DNA of 64,000 nt from Pseudomonas sp. ANT_J12. Lineage in GTDB: Bacteria; Pseudomonadota; Gammaproteobacteria; Pseudomonadales; Pseudomonadaceae. The stretch is from the NCBI RefSeq assembly GCF_008370045.1, contig NZ_VOBN01000003.1:248001-312000 (forward strand), in the 5' to 3' direction. Below are positions 38,838 through 48,191 of this stretch, in pieces (positions within the stretch are counted from its first letter, which is position 1; each line of letters starts with the position of its first letter). The translations under genes and the position numbers were made by a program. The notes under the pieces were generated by a model that ran no database searches, had not been told where the DNA came from, and worked only from the letters and a program-made list of their open reading frames with translations.

Positions 38838-40340
38838 TTATTTGGCGGTTGGCATGCTGAATTCAGGCCCCTTGGCGATGCTGTCGGGCCAGCGCTGCAT
38901 CACGCTTTTGTAGCGGCTGTAGAAACGAATGCCTTCTTCGCCGTAGGCATGGTGGTCGCCAAACAGCGAGCGCTTCCAGCCGCCGAACGAGTGCCAGGCC
39001 ATCGGCACCGGGATCGGCACGTTGATGCCGACCATGCCGACCTTGATGGTGCGGGCAAATGCGCGGGCGATGCCGCCGTCACTGGTGAAGCACGACACGC
39101 CGTTGCCGAACTCGTGGGCGTTGATCAAGGCCACGGCGCTGGCGAAATCCGGGACGCGAACGATGCCCAGCACCGGCCCGAAGATTTCTTGCTGGTAGAT
39201 GCTCATCTCGGTCGTGACGTTATCGAACAGCGTCGCGCCGACGAAGAAACCGTTCTCGGCCCCCGGCACCTTGAAGTTGCGGCCATCAACGATCAGTTGC
39301 GCGCCCTGGGCCACGCCTTCGCCGATAAAGCCTTCGACCTTGGCCCTGTGCTCGGCAGTCACCAGCGGCCCCATGTCGCTGTCGCCCTGCAGGCCGTTAC
39401 CGACTTTCAGTTGGTCGATACGCGGCAGCAACTTGGCAATCAATTGATCGCCGACATCCCCCACCGCCACGGCAATCGAAATCGCCATGCAGCGCTCGCC
39501 GGCCGAGCCGTAAGCGGCGCCGATCAGCGCGTCGGCGGCTTGATCCAGATCGGCATCGGGCATGACGATCATGTGGTTCTTCGCCCCGCCCAGCGCCTGC
39601 ACTCGCTTGCCGCGAGCGGTGCCCTGCTGGTGGATGTACTCGGCAATCGGCGTCGAACCGACAAAGGAAATCGCCTCGATGTCCGGGTGTTGCAGCAACG
39701 CGTCCACCGCCACTTTGTCGCCCTGGACCACGTTGAACACACCGTCCGGCAACCCGGCTTCGGTGAGCAAACGGGCCATGAGCAAACTGGCCGATGGATC
39801 GCGCTCGGAGGGCTTGAGGATGAAGCAGTTACCGGTGACCAGTGCCAGCGGGATCATCCACAGCGGCACCATCACCGGGAAGTTGAACGGCGTGACCCCG
39901 GCACACACGCCCAGAGGCTGACGCAGGTTCCAGTTGTCGATGCCGCCGCCGATGTTGTCGCTGAATTTGGTTTTTAGCAGGTTCGGCGCGCCACAGGCGT
40001 ACTCGACGATCTCGATGCCGCGAGTCACTTCACCCTTGGCGTCGGAGAACACTTTGCCGTGTTCGCGGCTGATGATTTCGGCCAGCTCATCGTGGTGGCG
40101 GTCGAGCAGTTCCTTGAACTTGAACATCACCCGGGAGCGACGCAGGGACGATTGCTCGGACCACGCCGGGAAGGCTTTCAGGGCCGAGGCCACGGCTTCG
40201 TCGACGGTCTTCTCGCTGGCCAATCCGACCCGCGCCTGCACCGCACCGGTGGCTGGGTTGAACACGTTGCTGAAGCGTTCGCTGCCGCTGTCCTGCACTT
40301 GGCCGCTGATGTAATGGCCGATGACCGGGGCGTTGCTCAT
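38838..40340 (-). CDS. iolA: (Methyl)malonate-semialdehyde dehydrogenase
   Basis: A 500-residue CoA-acylating aldehyde dehydrogenase. [39 protein letters not shown] and [17 protein letters not shown] (with the catalytic Cys) identify the MmsA/IolA family. It converts malonate semialdehyde to acetyl-CoA, the last step of inositol breakdown, and may also serve valine breakdown. It is encoded between iolB and iolI. Confidence 0.93.
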   Translation of the reverse strand: MSNAPVIGHYISGQVQDSGSERFSNVFNPATGAVQARVGLASEKTVDEAVASALKAFPAWSEQSSLRRSRVMFKFKELLDRHHDELAEIISREHGKVFSDAKGEVTRGIEIVEYACGAPNLLKTKFSDNIGGGIDNWNLRQPLGVCAGVTPFNFPVMVPLWMIPLALVTGNCFILKPSERDPSASLLMARLLTEAGLPDGVFNVVQGDKVAVDALLQHPDIEAISFVGSTPIAEYIHQQGTARGKRVQALGGAKNHMIVMPDADLDQAADALIGAAYGSAGERCMAISIAVAVGDVGDQLIAKLLPRIDQLKVGNGLQGDSDMGPLVTAEHRAKVEGFIGEGVAQGAQLIVDGRNFKVPGAENGFFVGATLFDNVTTEMSIYQQEIFGPVLGIVRVPDFASAVALINAHEFGNGVSCFTSDGGIARAFARTIKVGMVGINVPIPVPMAWHSFGGWKRSLFGDHHAYGEEGIRFYSRYKSVMQRWPDSIAKGPEFSMPTAK

Positions 40341-40369
40341 TGTTCTTGTTCTCCGTGCAAGTGTTGGAA

Positions 40370-41179
40370 TTAGAGATCCAGGAGCCAGCTATGCTGCGGA
40401 TCGTTGTGGAACTGCCAGACGCGTTTCGGCCCAGCCATCACGTTCAGGTAATACGACTCGTAGCCGTAAGGCACGCTGACCGGGTGGTACCCCTTGGGCA
40501 CCACCACCAAGTCGCTGTTTTCCACGGCCATGGCCTGATCGATGCTGCGGTCATCGGTGTAGACCCGCTGGAACACGAAGCCCTGGGGCGGGTTGATCTG
40601 GTGGTAATAGGTTTCTTCGAGAAAGCTTTGGTGCGGCAGGTCGTCGGTGTCGTGCTTGTGCGGCGGGTAGCTCGACGAATGCCCGGACGGCGTGCGCACC
40701 TCCACCACCAATAGCGAATGGGCGGGCTCGGTGTCCGGCAGGATGTCGCAGACGTAGCGCGTGTTGGCGCCCTTGCCGCGCACACTGCGCTTCATTGACT
40801 CGGGTTTGATCAGGCGTGGGCCGAGGTTGTTGGCGGCCGAACCGGGCGCAGCGCACACGGCGATTTGCACGTCGCTGAGGGCGGTGACTTGGGCCTGGCT
40901 GCCGGGCGGCAGGTACGCGGCGAACGGAGATTTGTCTTCGAACACCGATTGGCGCTCGCCAATGTTGTCCCAATCGAACGCCCCCTGCCCCGGCGCTTCG
41001 CCCTTGAGGCTGACGCGACCGCTGAGCAGCACCAGGCACAGCTCCTTATCGCCCGCCGCCACCGGCAAGGTTTCGCCGAGGCTCAAGCGATACGCGGCGA
41101 AACCGACGTATTCCAACTCCCCTTTGCGCAACTCGACCATGGTCCGGCCACGGGCATTGCTTTTGACCAGCAGGCTCAT
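40370..41179 (-). CDS. iolB: 5-deoxy-glucuronate isomerase
   Basis: A 269-residue double-cupin protein with the IolB pattern [20 protein letters not shown], which supplies metal-binding His residues, and [20 protein letters not shown], ending [18 protein letters not shown]. It isomerises 5-deoxy-glucuronate to 5-deoxy-5-keto-gluconate. Its start overlaps the iolE stop by 4 bases. Confidence 0.95.
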   Translation of the reverse strand: MSLLVKSNARGRTMVELRKGELEYVGFAAYRLSLGETLPVAAGDKELCLVLLSGRVSLKGEAPGQGAFDWDNIGERQSVFEDKSPFAAYLPPGSQAQVTALSDVQIAVCAAPGSAANNLGPRLIKPESMKRSVRGKGANTRYVCDILPDTEPAHSLLVVEVRTPSGHSSSYPPHKHDTDDLPHQSFLEETYYHQINPPQGFVFQRVYTDDRSIDQAMAVENSDLVVVPKGYHPVSVPYGYESYYLNVMAGPKRVWQFHNDPQHSWLLDL

Positions 41180-42069
41180 AATCCAATCCTCTCGTCGAGC
41201 AAGGTACGCAAGGTGTCGAAGCCTTTCTTGGCGTAGATGTAGCTCGGTGCGACCGCCGGGTCCTGCTCGGCTTCAACCACCAACCAGCCGTGGTAATCGG
41301 CGGCCAACAGCACGTCGAGCAAGGCGCCAAAATCGATATCGCCATCCCCCGGCACGGTGAAGGTGCCGTTGATGATGCAGTCCGGGAAGCTCCACAGGTT
41401 GTTGCGCGCCAGTTGCACCACCGGTTTGCGCACGTCCTTGAAATGTACGTGGCAGATCCGCTCGATGTGTTTGCGCAGCACCTGCAACGGTTCGCCGCCA
41501 CCCATGTAGCAGTGGCCCGAATCGAACAACAGGCCGACTTCGCTGCCGGTCAGCGCCATCAACTTGTCGATGTCCGCCGGGGATTCGACGTAGGCGCCCA
41601 TGTGGTGGTGATACGCCAGGCGTACGCCTTGGGACAGGGTAAAACGCGCCAGTTCGGTGAGTTTGTCGGCGTATTCCTGCCACGCTTGCTCGGTGTGGAA
41701 ACGCGGGCGTTCCACCAGTGGAATGCGCTGGCCTTGAATCGAGTCCGCGACTTCGCCGTACACCAGCACTTTGGCGCCGTTCTTCGCCAGCAGCTCGACA
41801 TGGCTGCCGATGGCGTCGATTTCCTCGGCCACGGAGCGGCGGGCCAGACGGCTGGAGTACCAGCCGGAGACCAGCGCCAGGTCGTAAGGCCGCAGCACGT
41901 CACCGACGCCTTTGGCATCCTTGGGAAATTTGCCGTTGAGTTCGAAACCTTCGTAGCCGATTTCCTTGCCTTCGCTCAACGCGGTGCTCAGCGGCGTCTC
42001 GCCACCGAGGGACGGCAGGTCATCGTTGCTCCAGGAGATCGGGTTGATGCCAATTCGAATAGCGGGCAT
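41176..42069 (-). CDS. iolE: Inosose (2-keto-myo-inositol) dehydratase
   Basis: A 297-residue TIM-barrel protein starting MPAIRIGINPISWSNDDLPS, the IolE N-terminus, with YHHHMGAYVESPADIDKLM, then LFDSGHCYMGGG and HVHFKDVR carrying metal-ligand residues. It dehydrates scyllo-inosose to the diketone that IolD opens. The start at 42069 follows AAAGGTGCAGCC; the frame to 42171 runs through REP sequence and was rejected. Confidence 0.94.
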   Translation of the reverse strand: MPAIRIGINPISWSNDDLPSLGGETPLSTALSEGKEIGYEGFELNGKFPKDAKGVGDVLRPYDLALVSGWYSSRLARRSVAEEIDAIGSHVELLAKNGAKVLVYGEVADSIQGQRIPLVERPRFHTEQAWQEYADKLTELARFTLSQGVRLAYHHHMGAYVESPADIDKLMALTGSEVGLLFDSGHCYMGGGEPLQVLRKHIERICHVHFKDVRKPVVQLARNNLWSFPDCIINGTFTVPGDGDIDFGALLDVLLAADYHGWLVVEAEQDPAVAPSYIYAKKGFDTLRTLLDERIGL

Positions 42070-42132
42070 GGCTGCACCTTTTATTGTTTTTTCTAAAATG
42101 TTCAACCGATTACTTGTGACTGGCTGAGCTTT

Positions 42133-42225
42133 TGTGGCGAGGGGGCTTGCCCCCGTTCGAGTGCGGAGCACTCGCTATTTTGGGACCGCTTCGCGCTCCA
42201 ACGGGGGCAAGCCCCCTCGCCACAA
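42133..42225. repeat. REP pair inside the iol operon
   Basis: TGTGGCGAGGGGGCTTGCCC is mirrored by GGGCAAGCCCCCTCGCCACA, with a shorter unit between (GAGTGCGGAGCACTC). It fills the 183-base gap between iolC and iolE and may separate their mRNA levels. Confidence 0.88.
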
Positions 42226-42252
42226 CGGGCCCGGCCGGCCTCATGATTGTGT

Positions 42253-44190
42253 TCAGGCCCGGGCCGTGCGCCAGGCGTCAATCAACTCGACAAACGTGCC
42301 CTGCACCTGGCGGATCAGCGTTTCATCGTCAATCTCCCCGGCCATCCACGCCCGGCTCGGTTCCTGGAAGATCGTGCGGCCCACGGCAAACCCGCGGCAG
42401 GTCTGGCTCTGGCTGGCCTGTTGAAAGCCTTCGGCCAACGCCGCCGCCGGGGCATTCAGGCCCAACAGAACGACGCCACGGCAGTACGGATCACGCGCCT
42501 GAATCAACTCATCCAGCTGTTTCCATTCCTCGGCACTCTGCGCTTCGATCTTCCACCACGCCGGGTAGATGCCCAGGTTGTAGAGGCGTTTCAGCGCGCG
42601 ATACAGCACGTCCGGGTGCGCCGACGGGTGATCCTTCGGCGGGATGATTTCCAGCAGCAATTCGTGGCCGCTGACCTGGGATGCCTGGTACAAACCCTTG
42701 ATCTGCGCTTCCTGTTCCAGGCGCAACAGCGGTTCGTCATCCGGGTGAAATTGCACCAGGCACTTGATGATTTGTTCTTGCGGCCAGGCAATCAGGTTGC
42801 TGCCAATCGAGCGTCCGTGTTCGAAGGCCAAGGGCCGCGAACCCTGCACTTCTACTGGCCGCGCCACCCACCAGCCACGACCGGTGGCGGCGTTCAGCGA
42901 GTCCTGGCCGAAGCGTTGATCGGCCAGCAGCCCGACATCCGCCTCAATGCCTTGAGTGCGCAAATCCGCTTCGACCCGTTCCACTGCCTTTATAAAGAGT
43001 TGCTTGAGTTCGCAGATCGCGCTCAGGTCGCGCGCGCCCTTGTGCGCCAGTTCCACCAGTTGCCCGCGATGGTCGAAGGCGAAGATGAACAGTTGCTTCC
43101 ACTGTTTGCGCGGCACGCTGACTTGATGCAGGCGTTGCAGCGTGACGTCCTGATCCGGCCGGGTGATCGGCACCGGGCTGTTGAACAGATAGTCGAGTTC
43201 GGCGCGGGTCGGCATCGCCGGGGCGCAGGCGTGGCGCGACACCACCAGCCCGCCGCAGGCATTGGCCAACTGGCAGCAACGCTCGTCGCTGGCGTCCTCC
43301 AGCCAACCGGCGAGGAAACCCGACATAAAGGCATCGCCAGCGCCCAAGACGTTAAGTACTTCAACCCGCACGCCGGGGTAAATCGCGCCGTCTTCAAGGC
43401 GTACCGGAATCACCCCGTGAATCACCGTGCAACCCTGCGGGCCGAGCTTGACCACCAACGTCGCGTCACTCAAACGTCGAACGTTACGCAGTGCAGTGAG
43501 CAAATCCTCAGAGCCGCCGGCAATCAAAAACTCTTCTTCAGTGCCGACGATCAGGTCAAAACGCGGGAGGATTTTCTGCACGTGCTGGCTGACGTTCTGG
43601 TCGGCGACGAAACGGGTTTCACCGTCCGCCTTACCCGCCAGGCCCCACAGTACCGGGCGGTAGTCGATGTCCAGAATGCGTTTGACGTTGTGCTTCTCGG
43701 CATAGTCCAGGGCCTGGATGCTCGCCTTGTACACGCCGTCGGTGGAGAAATGGGTGCCGGTGATCAGCAAGGCTTTGCTGGAGGCGATAAAGGCTTCGTT
43801 GATGTCTTCGGCCCGCAGCGCCATGTCGGCGCAATTCTCGCGGTAGAAGACCAAGGGAAAGGTTTCGCGGTCCTTGAGGCCCAGCAGGACCATGGCGGTC
43901 AAGCGTTCCGCATCGACCTTGATGCCGCTGACGTCACAGCCTTCGCGGGCCAGGGATTCGAGCAGGAAACGGCCCATGTGGTCGTCCCCTACCCGGCTCA
44001 GCATCGCCGACTTGAGGCCCAGGCGTGCGGTGCCGAACGCGATGTTGGCGGAGGATCCACCGAGGTATTTGGCGAAGCTTGAAACATCTTCCAACCGCGC
44101 CCCGACTTGCTGCGCATAGAGGTCGACGCCAAGGCGCCCCAGGCAAATCAGATCCAATTGACGCCCACTGGCAAAACGAGTCTGGCCCAT
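42253..44190 (-). CDS. iolC: Bifunctional DKG kinase / DUF2090 aldolase-like protein
   Basis: A 645-residue fusion. Residues about 10-325 are a PfkB sugar kinase (DLICLGRLGVDLYAQQVGAR, LGGSSANIAFG and the anion-hole motif LGAGDAFMSGFLAGW). The C-terminal ~300 residues are a DUF2090 domain (FAFDHRGQLVE, LLEIIPPKDHP, NLGIYPAWWKIE) related to IolJ-type aldolases. It would phosphorylate 5-deoxy-5-keto-gluconate and probably cleave the product. It is first in the iol operon, divergent from iolR. Confidence 0.93.
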   Translation of the reverse strand: MGQTRFASGRQLDLICLGRLGVDLYAQQVGARLEDVSSFAKYLGGSSANIAFGTARLGLKSAMLSRVGDDHMGRFLLESLAREGCDVSGIKVDAERLTAMVLLGLKDRETFPLVFYRENCADMALRAEDINEAFIASSKALLITGTHFSTDGVYKASIQALDYAEKHNVKRILDIDYRPVLWGLAGKADGETRFVADQNVSQHVQKILPRFDLIVGTEEEFLIAGGSEDLLTALRNVRRLSDATLVVKLGPQGCTVIHGVIPVRLEDGAIYPGVRVEVLNVLGAGDAFMSGFLAGWLEDASDERCCQLANACGGLVVSRHACAPAMPTRAELDYLFNSPVPITRPDQDVTLQRLHQVSVPRKQWKQLFIFAFDHRGQLVELAHKGARDLSAICELKQLFIKAVERVEADLRTQGIEADVGLLADQRFGQDSLNAATGRGWWVARPVEVQGSRPLAFEHGRSIGSNLIAWPQEQIIKCLVQFHPDDEPLLRLEQEAQIKGLYQASQVSGHELLLEIIPPKDHPSAHPDVLYRALKRLYNLGIYPAWWKIEAQSAEEWKQLDELIQARDPYCRGVVLLGLNAPAAALAEGFQQASQSQTCRGFAVGRTIFQEPSRAWMAGEIDDETLIRQVQGTFVELIDAWRTARA

Positions 44191-44501
44191 GCTGGCTCCT
44201 GTTATTTTTATCAGCCTGCGTTCGGGACGATGGCCGTGCCGAACACTCTTGGTGGATGCAGACTAAAACGACCGGGACCGAATAATCAATATTTATTCTA
44301 TATATTTTTTACGTGGAATATTTTTTCCAATAAACTCCGGTACAAGCGTTCCAGAGCGCAGTGCATCGTTTCAGCAGCGTGTATGTCGACGGCATGCTCA
44401 AGATTTTATTCCGGCCTACCCTGTAGACTGCGCACAGCCAACCTATTGTCAGGGGATGACCGATTCGTCATTCCTATAAGAACAAGCCAGAAGGATCCTT
44501 T
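44191..44501. other. iolC-iolR divergent control region
   Basis: This 311-base region is strongly AT-rich in its centre (AATAATCAATATTTATTCTA, then TATATTTTTTACG), unlike its GC-rich neighbours. It must hold the promoters of iolC and iolR. AGATTTTATTCC (44401-44412) repeats at 33661-33670, although the latter copy falls in a coding end. AGAAGGATCC before 44502 supplies the iolR ribosome site. Confidence 0.7.
44314..44329. promoter_or_regulatory. Inverted repeat, candidate IolR operator
   Basis: TGGAATATTTTTTCCA has TGGAA and TTCCA arms and lies in the centre of the divergent iolC-iolR region. A related sequence precedes ibpA at 33616-33630. Binding by the RpiR-family regulator next to it is inferred. 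Confidence 0.5.
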
Positions 44502-45422
44502 ATGTCCCGCACCGATCAGCCGGCCACGACCGAGAGCCCGCCCGAGAGCGATCTCCAGAGCCCACCGATCAATGCCGAGCGTTTGCTGCAGCTGATCACC
44601 AACGAATACGAAAGCCTGCCGCGCCAGCTCAAACGCATCGCCAGCTACATGAGCCAGCAGAGCGACCGGATCATGGTCGACCGCATCAGCGACATCGCCC
44701 GGGAATGCGAAGTGCACCCGTCGGCCATCGTGCGGTTTTCCCAGCGCTTTGGGTTCAGCGGTTTTAGCGAAATGCAAGCGTTGTTCCGCGAGGCGTATAC
44801 GCACAAAACCACGCCGGTGCAGAACTACCAGCAGCGCATCCGCAGCATGATCGCCAACAAATCGCAGAAGGCCAGCGGCGGCGACCTCGCGCGGGAATGC
44901 ATCGACGCCACGCTGTCGGGCATCGAACGCCTGGGCATGGAGCTCGACGATGTGGCCTTCGATAAGGCCGTGGATCTGGTGGTGAATGCCGACAACATCT
45001 ACGTGGTCGGCGTGCGCCGCTCGTTCGCGGTGGCCGACTATCTGGTCTACAACCTGCAACACACCAATAAGCGCATTCACTTGGTGTCCGGGCTCGGCGG
45101 CAGCTACCGCGAACAGATGCGCAGCGTGCGCGCCAATGATTTGGTGATTGCCATCAGCTTCACGCCGTATGGCAAGGAAACCCAGCATTGCCTGCGCATC
45201 GCACAGAATCATCAGGCGAAAACGTTGATCATCACTGACAGCAACCTCTCGCCGCTGGCCAAGCGGGCGAGCACGGTGTTGCTGGTCAATGAAGGCAGTT
45301 CGTTTGCGTTCCGGTCGTTGAGTGCGACGTTGTGCTTGTGTCAGGCGTTGTTTATTGCGGTGGCGTATCGGTTGGAATTGAAGGTGGATGAGATTCATGA
45401 GCAGGTGGGGTTTGAGGATTAG
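44502..45422 (+). CDS. iolR: RpiR-family regulator of inositol genes
   Basis: A 306-residue protein. The N-terminal HTH_6 domain (RIASYMSQQSDRIMVDRISD, then HPSAIVRFSQRFGFSGFSEM) covers about residues 30-105. A SIS phosphosugar-binding domain follows (NADNIYVVGVRRSFAVADYL, ISFTPYGKETQHCLRIAQNH) at about 150-280. It is transcribed divergently from iolC. By family and place it probably represses the iol operon until an inositol breakdown intermediate is bound. Confidence 0.9.
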   Translation: MSRTDQPATTESPPESDLQSPPINAERLLQLITNEYESLPRQLKRIASYMSQQSDRIMVDRISDIARECEVHPSAIVRFSQRFGFSGFSEMQALFREAYTHKTTPVQNYQQRIRSMIANKSQKASGGDLARECIDATLSGIERLGMELDDVAFDKAVDLVVNADNIYVVGVRRSFAVADYLVYNLQHTNKRIHLVSGLGGSYREQMRSVRANDLVIAISFTPYGKETQHCLRIAQNHQAKTLIITDSNLSPLAKRASTVLLVNEGSSFAFRSLSATLCLCQALFIAVAYRLELKVDEIHEQVGFED

Positions 45423-45468
45423 CGCGAGAGCGTTTGCAGGTCGCTGAACCTCTGACTAAGGTTGTCCG

Positions 45469-45495
45469 CATCGCGAGCAAGCTTTGCTCCTACAG
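45469..45495. repeat. Single REP half next to the GST start
   Basis: CATCGCGAGCAAGCTTTGCT plus CCTACAG, a single unit of the GTAGGAGC REP family, ends ten bases before the GST start codon. It may influence initiation or be a leftover of a REP pair. Confidence 0.75.
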
Positions 45496-45505
45496 TGGAA
45501 CGCAG

Positions 45506-46117
45506 ATGAAACTGATCGGCATGCTGGATTCGCCCTACGTGCGTCGGGCGGCTATTTCCGCCCGGTTGTTGGGCATCGACCTGGAACATGAATCGGTGTC
45601 GGTGTTCCGGCATTTCGAGCAATTCCAGCAGATCAACCCGGTGGTCAAGGCGCCGACGCTGGTGCTGGATGATGGCGAAGTGTTGATGGATTCGACGCTG
45701 ATCATTGATTATCTCGAAGCGCTGGCCGGGCCTTCGAAGAGTTTGATGCCGAGTGATCTGAAGCAGCGCTTGCGCTCGTTGCGGGTGATTGGGCTGGCAC
45801 TGGCGGCGTGCGAGAAGTCGGTACAGCTTTACTACGAACGTAATTTGCGGCCGGCGGATATTCAGTATCAGCCGTGGGTTGAGCGGGTTGAAGGGCAACT
45901 CGCTGCGGCCTATTCGGTGCTGGAGCGGGAGCTTTCGAAGCAACCATTGCTGGGAGGTTCCGCGATTGCGCAGGACGGGATTACCGTGGCGGTCGCGTGG
46001 AGCTTCACCAACCTCGTGGTACCAGATCAAGTCGATGCTGAGCGCTTCCCGCAGATCGCCGAGTTCACCGCCCAGGCGGAAAAGCTTGAGGCGTTCATCG
46101 CTACCCCGATAACCTGA
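45506..46117 (+). CDS. Glutathione S-transferase family protein
   Basis: A 203-residue protein. The N-terminal thioredoxin-like domain has MLDSPYVRRAAISARLLGID, then NPVVKAPTLVLDDGEVLMDS with the conserved cis-Pro and the ES/DS glutathione-contact serine. A helical C-terminal domain follows. The start MKLIGML was chosen because the longer frame reads through a REP unit. The substrate is unknown. Only 25 bases separate it from the AlkC-like gene, so the two may form a stress operon. Confidence 0.88.
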   Translation: MKLIGMLDSPYVRRAAISARLLGIDLEHESVSVFRHFEQFQQINPVVKAPTLVLDDGEVLMDSTLIIDYLEALAGPSKSLMPSDLKQRLRSLRVIGLALAACEKSVQLYYERNLRPADIQYQPWVERVEGQLAAAYSVLERELSKQPLLGGSAIAQDGITVAVAWSFTNLVVPDQVDAERFPQIAEFTAQAEKLEAFIATPIT

Positions 46118-46142
46118 GCCGCCCTCCGCCACGGATTCACCC

Positions 46143-47246
46143 ATGACCGCCGCTGAAACCTCTAACCCGGCGCTGAAAGAAATCTTCAACGCCGAGCGCC
46201 TCAAGCACATCGCGACCGAAATGACGGCGGTCTACCCGGCATTCAACGCCAACGCCTTCCTGAAGATGGCCAATGAGGGCCTCGCTGAACTGTCGATCAT
46301 GCAGCGCATGGCGCGGGTCAGTGAGTGCCTGCATGCAGTGTTGCCGCTGGGGTATGAAGAATCCCTCGACGTACTGCGCGCCCTCGCCCCTCGACTGAAC
46401 AGCGGGTTTGTCAGCATCTCGTTGCCGAATTATGTGGCGATGTATGGTGCGCATGACTTTGAACAGTCGATGGAAGCGCTCAAGTTTTTCACCTCATTCG
46501 GCTCTTCTGAATTCGCGATCCGGCATTTTCTGCGCAGTGATCTTGAGCGCTCGCTGGCGCTGATGCAGGTGTGGTCGCGGGATGAAAACGAACATGTGCG
46601 CAGGCTGGCCAGTGAAGGCAGTCGGCCGCGATTGCCGTGGTCGTTTCGCCTGGAACCGATTCAGGCTGACCCGAGGTTGGCGGCGGCGATTCTCGATAAT
46701 CTCAAGGCGGATGAAAGCCTGTACGTGCGCAAATCCGTGGCCAACCACCTCAATGACATCACCAAGGACCACCCCGACTGGGTGCTGGACTTGATCGAGG
46801 GTTGGTCGCTGGAGAACAAGCACACGGCGTGGATTGCCAAGCATGCGTTGCGCAGTTTGATCAAACAGGGGAATCAGCGGGCGTTGGCGGTGATTGGGGC
46901 GGGTGGGAAGCCTGAGGTTGAGATGATCGATGTGAAAGTGGAACCGAAGGTTATTCGGCTGGGGGAGAAAATCAGCCTGTCGTTTACGGTGAAATCCACA
47001 GTCCCGGACAGTCAGCGATTGGTGATCGACTATGCGATCGATTACGTTAAAGCCAACGGCAGCACTGCGGCAAAGGTGTTCAAGCTCAAGGCCCTGACCC
47101 TGCCCGGCCACGCCAGCGAATTGGTCAGTCGTGGGCAGCAAATCAAGGAACTCACCACGCGCCGGCACTACGCGGGCGCACACGCCGTGCACATCATGGT
47201 CAACGGCGAACGCCTGGCCAGCACCTCATTCGAAATCCTCCCCTGA
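46143..47246 (+). CDS. AlkC-type DNA alkylation repair protein
   Basis: A 367-residue protein. Residues about 1-260 are HEAT-like helical repeats of the DNA alkylation repair superfamily (RHFLRSDLERSLALMQVWSR, EHVRRLASEGSRPRLPWSFR and VRKSVANHLNDITKDHPDWV, the conserved AlkC/AlkD segments). The last ~100 residues (VKVEPKVIRLGEKISLSFTV) form an Ig-like beta domain, as in one AlkC clade. It probably excises 3-methyl bases from DNA. The start lies soon after the GST stop. Confidence 0.88.
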   Translation: MTAAETSNPALKEIFNAERLKHIATEMTAVYPAFNANAFLKMANEGLAELSIMQRMARVSECLHAVLPLGYEESLDVLRALAPRLNSGFVSISLPNYVAMYGAHDFEQSMEALKFFTSFGSSEFAIRHFLRSDLERSLALMQVWSRDENEHVRRLASEGSRPRLPWSFRLEPIQADPRLAAAILDNLKADESLYVRKSVANHLNDITKDHPDWVLDLIEGWSLENKHTAWIAKHALRSLIKQGNQRALAVIGAGGKPEVEMIDVKVEPKVIRLGEKISLSFTVKSTVPDSQRLVIDYAIDYVKANGSTAAKVFKLKALTLPGHASELVSRGQQIKELTTRRHYAGAHAVHIMVNGERLASTSFEILP

Positions 47247-47258
47247 AACACGATCCCC

Positions 47259-47400
47259 GTAGGAGCGAGGCTTGCCCGCGAAGAACGATAACGCGGTGCA
47301 CCAGACCTGACGCCATCACCGTAGGAGCAAAGCTTGCTCGCGATGAACGATAACGCGGTGTGTCAGGCACGACGCCTTCGCGAGCAAGCTTCGCTCCTAC
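47259..47400. repeat. REP cluster sharing the 62-bp unit
   Basis: CGTAGGAGCGAGGCTTGCCC is followed by units containing GAACGATAACGCGGTG and CCAGACCTGACGCCATCACC, and closed by the inverse GCGAGCAAGCTTCGCTCCTA. The unit is the same as in the six-copy array at 54523-54955. It lies between convergent alkC-like and cytochrome b561 genes. Confidence 0.88.
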
Positions 47401-47443
47401 AAGAGATCCAGATCTGGCAGGTGAAACCCTCGGAGCCGGACGA

Positions 47444-48004
47444 TCAGCGCTGACGCTCTGTACCGCGCCCCGGCAACATGCGCACCAAGGTGTTATCCCG
47501 CACCCAATAGTGATGAAACAACCCCGCCGCCGCGTGCAAGCCGATCAACCAGTAACCGGTGCTGCCCAGCAGTTCATGCCAATACTTGATCTGCTTGGCC
47601 AGGTCCGGATCAATCACCACCGGCGAGAACAACGCAAAACCGAAATACGGCATCGGTTTGCCGGCGACGGCCAGGGTCAACCAGCCCAACACTGGCGTGA
47701 CAATCATCAAGACATAGAGCGCAAGGTGCATCAGGTGCGAAACGCCGGCCTGCCAGATGGGCAACGCCGGGGTAATCGGTGGACGCGGGGTCAGGCGCCC
47801 GAGCAATCGAACCCAGACCAACACGAAAATGCTGGCGCCGAACAGCCCATGCAACCCCAGGAACAGGCTTTTCGCCGAGCTCCCACGGGGCAGCAGCCCC
47901 TTGATTTCGATGCAGGCGTAAACGCCGACAAACAGCGCCAGCATCAGCCAATGCAGGGTGATCGACAGTTTTCCATAGCGATGAGCGATTGAATCGCGGG
48001 TCAT
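47444..48004 (-). CDS. Cytochrome b561 family protein
   Basis: A 186-residue protein with four membrane segments. It has YGKLSITLHWLMLALFVGVY at the start, GLHGLFGASIFVLVWVRLL, then SHLMHLALYVLMIVTPVLGW and WHELLGSTGYWLIGLHAAAG, providing the four His haem ligands of bacterial b561. It probably passes electrons between quinol and periplasmic partners (for example superoxide). The ATG at 48004 follows GAGG; an ATG four codons earlier is possible. Confidence 0.9.
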   Translation of the reverse strand: MTRDSIAHRYGKLSITLHWLMLALFVGVYACIEIKGLLPRGSSAKSLFLGLHGLFGASIFVLVWVRLLGRLTPRPPITPALPIWQAGVSHLMHLALYVLMIVTPVLGWLTLAVAGKPMPYFGFALFSPVVIDPDLAKQIKYWHELLGSTGYWLIGLHAAAGLFHHYWVRDNTLVRMLPGRGTERQR

Positions 48005-48083
48005 AACGGGCCTCATGAATTCAGAATGGCCGGCGATTCATTCGCGCAGCCTGGTTCGACCGGCGTCACCCTGCCCGCCCAGC

Positions 48084-48143
48084 CTTAAGGCAATCTGAAG
48101 GTGCCCGGGTGACATCCTTTCGCCACCTTCAGACTTCGTTAAG
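48084..48143 (+). promoter_or_regulatory. Two PmrA/QseB-type boxes before the T-hemolysin operon
   Basis: Box 1: CTTAAG-GCAAT-CTGAAG (48084-48100). Box 2: CTTCAG-ACTTC-GTTAAG (48127-48143). Both are 6-5-6 direct repeats close to the PmrA/QseB pattern CTTAAG-N5-CTTAAG. Box 2 overlaps a possible -35 (TTCAGA, 48129-48134) set 18 bases from GATACT (48153-48158), the position from which such regulators activate. The operon encodes a regulator of this class. Confidence 0.6.
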
Positions 48144-48191
48144 AAATGCCTCTGATACTCCTCCCAAACTAATCCCGGGAGGCGCCATTCA

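Noticed and set aside
42247..44082. 611-codon plus-strand frame opposite iolC
   Set aside because: Antisense shadow; iolC has kinase and DUF2090 motifs through the same region.
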